NCBI GenBank assembly: GCA_964555675.1
Contig: CAZKTU010000080.1
Coordinates: forward strand, 1 to 25,117
Reading direction: 5' to 3'
Source of the DNA: CAIWXH01 sp964555675
GTDB taxonomy: Bacteria > Chloroflexota > Chloroflexia > Chloroflexales > Chloroflexaceae
Length of the DNA stretch: 25,117 nucleotides
Part shown: one piece after another, positions 23,778 to 25,117 of the stretch
Numbering within the stretch: the stretch's first letter is position 1
How the letters are laid out: every line of letters begins with the position of its first letter
Made by a program: the position numbers and the translations under genes
The notes under the pieces: model-generated
Databases searched by the model: none
Seen by the model: the letters and a program-made list of their open reading frames with translations, nothing else
What the model was told of the DNA's origin: nothing

Positions 23778-24025
23778 GACTCTTGGAGCCGGGCGATCAG
23801 CCGCCTAAGGTCGGCCTCGTCCAGCGCGAAGCTTGGTTCATCGGCGAACATCAGGTCGTCGAGGGCCTCGGCGATCGGCTCGGCGTCTGCTGCCTCAACC
23901 TCGAGCTCGGCCTGCTCGATGGCGTAGTAGGCGTCGAAGGCCCAGGCGGCGAGCCCGGCGTCGTCGATCCGTCCGGCCAGTCGATCCTCAAGCTTGGCGA
24001 TCACAGCACTGCGCGCCAGTATCAT
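23774..24025 (-). CDS. Unrecognised 83-residue acidic helical protein
   Basis: The sequence begins MILARSAVIAKLEDRLAGRI and continues with DDAGLAAWAFDAYY, then an acidic centre (ELEVEAADAEPIAEALDDLM) and the ending DEADLRRLIARLQES. It appears all-helical with no cysteines or membrane segment. It starts 38 nt after the Cas4-like gene and overlaps the zinc-ribbon start by 4 nt, so it belongs to the same transcription unit. I do not recognise the family. Size, acidity and coupling would suit an adaptor or an antitoxin/immunity-like partner of the zinc-ribbon protein, but nothing proves this. Confidence 0.65.
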   Translation of the reverse strand: MILARSAVIAKLEDRLAGRIDDAGLAAWAFDAYYAIEQAELEVEAADAEPIAEALDDLMFADEPSFALDEADLRRLIARLQES

Positions 24026-24063
24026 AGCACACTTTCCCCCTCTGTGCCGGCGGGCGCGGGCGC

Positions 24064-24597
24064 CTACCCCGCCGCGTAGGGCGCCAGCGAGTCTTCGCAG
24101 ATGGCATTGAAGCCGCAGCCTGCGCAGCGGCGCGGCTCGTCGTGGCTGCGCTCGGCGTCTTCTTCCTCAAGTAGCTCGCGCATGGCCTCGAGGGTGGCCA
24201 GCAGTTCGTCGCGCACGGCCTCGGTATAGGTCAGCCGGAAGGTCGCTTCGGCGTAGCGCAGCAGGCCGTAGGGCGGGGCCCGGCCGGTCGTCTCCTCGAC
24301 CAGCAGACAGTAGGCCGCCAGCTGCATCAGGTCCGAGGCGTAGGGCTGCGGCGAGCGGCGGCTCGGCTTCACCTCGACCGGGATGCTCGCGCCGCCCCGC
24401 TCGATCAGGTAGTCGGGCTTGCCGGTCAGCCCATAGCGCCGCGCATAGAGCGGGCGCTGCAGCGTCCGCCCGCCCCCGACGTCGTCGGCGAGCACCCGAC
24501 CCCACGGCAGCCCCGTGCGGCGCCGGGTCAGGGCCCCGGCCGCCATCAGGGCCAGGGCCAGGGCGATCAGGGCCAGGGCGACTGTCTGCAGATTCAC
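24064..24597 (-). CDS. Membrane-anchored Cas4/RecB-like PD-(D/E)XK nuclease, catalytic half
   Basis: The protein has 177 residues from GTG 24597; its GTGA overlaps the stop of the preceding gene by 4 nt. The same frame is open to 24657, but that would run into the neighbour and place odd Gly/Arg sequence before the helix. A transmembrane helix (about 2-22, VALALIALALALMAA) is followed by TRRRTG, placing the rest in the cytoplasm. The nuclease core is intact: D62 (GKPDYLI), E75-x-K77 (PVEVKPS), and Q92/Y96 in QLAAYCLLVEE. Three cysteines (C158, C161, C167 in RRCAGCGFNAIC) match the C-terminal trio of the Cas4 Fe-S site. The fourth ligand is missing here but present in the upstream protein. No CRISPR array or other cas gene is in the window. 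Confidence 0.82.
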   Translation of the reverse strand: MNLQTVALALIALALALMAAGALTRRRTGLPWGRVLADDVGGGRTLQRPLYARRYGLTGKPDYLIERGGASIPVEVKPSRRSPQPYASDLMQLAAYCLLVEETTGRAPPYGLLRYAEATFRLTYTEAVRDELLATLEAMRELLEEEDAERSHDEPRRCAGCGFNAICEDSLAPYAAG

Positions 24598-24821
24598 GAG
24601 AGCAGCAGCAACAACAGGCCGGCGGCCAGCGCAAACACCCCCGCCCACACCACCCAACTGCTGAAGGCTACCGCCCGCCCGTGCTCGGCATGCGCAACCG
24701 TCCCAGCCTCACGCCGCTCGGCGCCCTCAGGCTCCTCCCCCGCGACACGCCGCAGCCACCAAGCCCGCGCACAATACACAAACTCACCCACCTCGCTCGC
24801 CCTGATCGTCGGCGGGCTCAT
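24594..24821 (-). CDS. Membrane-anchored N-terminal half of a split Cas4-like nuclease
   Basis: The protein has 75 residues from ATG 24821, preferred over GTG 24827 because GGAGG is 8 nt upstream of the ATG and only 2 nt from the GTG. The start IRASEVGEFVYCARAWWLRR matches the N terminus of Cas4/Dna2-type nucleases, with C17 in the position of the first Fe-S ligand. H44 and H47 lie in the region of the family's conserved N-terminal histidine. A single transmembrane helix (54-74) runs to the C terminus, which should be outside. The stop overlaps the start of the catalytic-half gene by 4 nt. The protein cannot act as a nuclease alone, since it lacks the D and E-x-K residues. Confidence 0.78.
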   Translation of the reverse strand: MSPPTIRASEVGEFVYCARAWWLRRVAGEEPEGAERREAGTVAHAEHGRAVAFSSWVVWAGVFALAAGLLLLLLS

Positions 24822-24829
24822 ACGCACAG

Positions 24830-24968
24830 CCTCCGGCCTTCAGCCCTCACCCTAATCCTCCAGCCTCCGGGCTTCATCCTCCAGGCTTCAGCCTTCAGCC
24901 TCTAACCTCCGGCCTCCGGCCTCCGGCCTTCATCCTTCATCCTTCAGCCTTCCCCCTTCCCCCTACCC
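24830..24968 (-). repeat. Degenerate heptanucleotide tandem array, about 20 units
   Basis: On the plus strand a 7-nt frame runs almost unbroken: CCTCCGG, CCTTCAG, CCCTCAC, a 6-nt unit CCTAAT, then CCTCCAG, CCTCCGG, GCTTCAT and so on to three CCTCCGG (24906-24926), CCTTCAT twice, CCTTCAG, CCTTCCC twice and CCTACCC (24962-24968). The consensus is CCTYCRK. On the coding strand each unit ends in GAAGG or GGAGG, so it is full of Shine-Dalgarno-like sequence. The array fills the whole spacer between the rseP stop and the nuclease start. Confidence 0.85.
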
Positions 24969-25117
24969 TCCCCCGAGCACCGGCGTCCCGCGGAAGGCGT
25001 TGATCACATCATTGACCGTGATCAGCAGCATCAGGCCCATCAGCGCGGCGAAGCCGATCGCATGGACCAGGGCCTCCTTCTCGGGCGGGACCTTCTTGCC
25101 GCCGCGGATCCACTCGA
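24963..25117 (-). CDS. rseP: RseP/site-2 zinc metalloprotease, C-terminal 50 residues (runs off the window)
   Basis: Only the 3' end is present. It reads EWIRGGKKVPPEKEALVHAI followed by a hydrophobic helix (FAALMGLMLLITVND) and a short tail. The pattern E-x-I-R-G-x-x-V-x-P-E-K-E, then a final transmembrane helix with ND, is characteristic of the C terminus of RIP metalloprotease RseP, a membrane protease of family M50 that cuts anti-sigma factors and signal-peptide remnants. The active site lies outside the window. The TAG stop is inside the last unit of the heptanucleotide array. The downstream nuclease pair is on the same strand and may be co-transcribed. Confidence 0.85.
   Translation of the reverse strand, partial: EWIRGGKKVPPEKEALVHAIGFAALMGLMLLITVNDVINAFRGTPVLGGG

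Noticed and set aside
24594..24597. Simple frameshift or sequencing error in a single Cas4 gene
   Set aside because: Both sides of the junction are complete transmembrane helices with compatible topology, and the junction is a clean GTGA stop/start overlap. An error would not be expected to fall exactly there, although it cannot be excluded without reads.
24830..24968. CRISPR array next to the Cas4-like genes
   Set aside because: Units are 7 nt, contiguous and degenerate, with no spacers; no cas1, cas2 or effector gene is present.

Overview
The window is GC-rich, densely coded bacterial DNA with short spacers, mostly strong Shine-Dalgarno sites and gene pairs joined by 4-nt start/stop overlaps. 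The gene repertoire suggests a Chloroflexota bacterium, plausibly a filamentous Chloroflexia relative of Roseiflexus, Chloroflexus or Kouleothrix: a YknXYZ/MacAB-like exporter, cytosolic-type trypsin/PDZ proteases, large soluble multi-PAS kinases, a Cas4-like nuclease pair beside rseP, and short tandem repeats between genes. The taxonomic placement is inference; no marker gene settles it.

Layout. (1) 16-5101, minus strand: an export operon of adaptor, ABC ATPase and two paralogous FtsX/MacB-type permeases. (2) 5102-5416: divergent control region. (3) 5417-7414, plus: an unrecognised single-pass membrane protein with a weakly sigma-like N terminus, followed by a long RNA hairpin. (4) 7583-10321, plus: valS with its own TATAAT promoter. 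(5) 10418-15670, plus: a good promoter driving a two-gene signalling operon, an HD-GYP c-di-GMP phosphodiesterase with a receiver at each end and a soluble hybrid histidine kinase with two receivers. (6) 15694-17261, plus: inverted repeat, promoter and a covalent-FAD-type sugar lactone oxidase. (7) 17274-18038, minus: a Tat/lipoprotein intradiol dioxygenase, convergent with the oxidase. (8) 18150-21907, minus: two paralogous trypsin/PDZ proteases, a LuxR-type regulator whose receiver has lost its phosphorylation residues, and a Bcr/CflA drug exporter. (9) 22072-23460, plus: a circularly permuted ATP-grasp ligase. (10) 23457-25117, minus: 3' end of rseP, a heptanucleotide repeat array, a Cas4-like nuclease split into two membrane-anchored polypeptides, an unknown 83-residue protein and a small zinc-ribbon protein.

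How the parts work together. Region 1 is a complete efflux machine apart from any outer-membrane channel. Region 5 can be read as a phosphorelay (kinase to receivers) that controls c-di-GMP breakdown. Region 8 looks like an intracellular protein-quality or stress module with a phosphorylation-independent regulator.

The most unusual items are three. The split Cas4-like nuclease has its four presumptive iron-sulphur cysteines divided 1+3 between two coupled membrane proteins, with the break exactly at the predicted extracytoplasmic loop. A family of 7-bp tandem repeats fills intergenic spacers, and in two of them the upstream stop codon lies in the terminal unit. The trypsin-pair/pseudo-receiver operon is the third.
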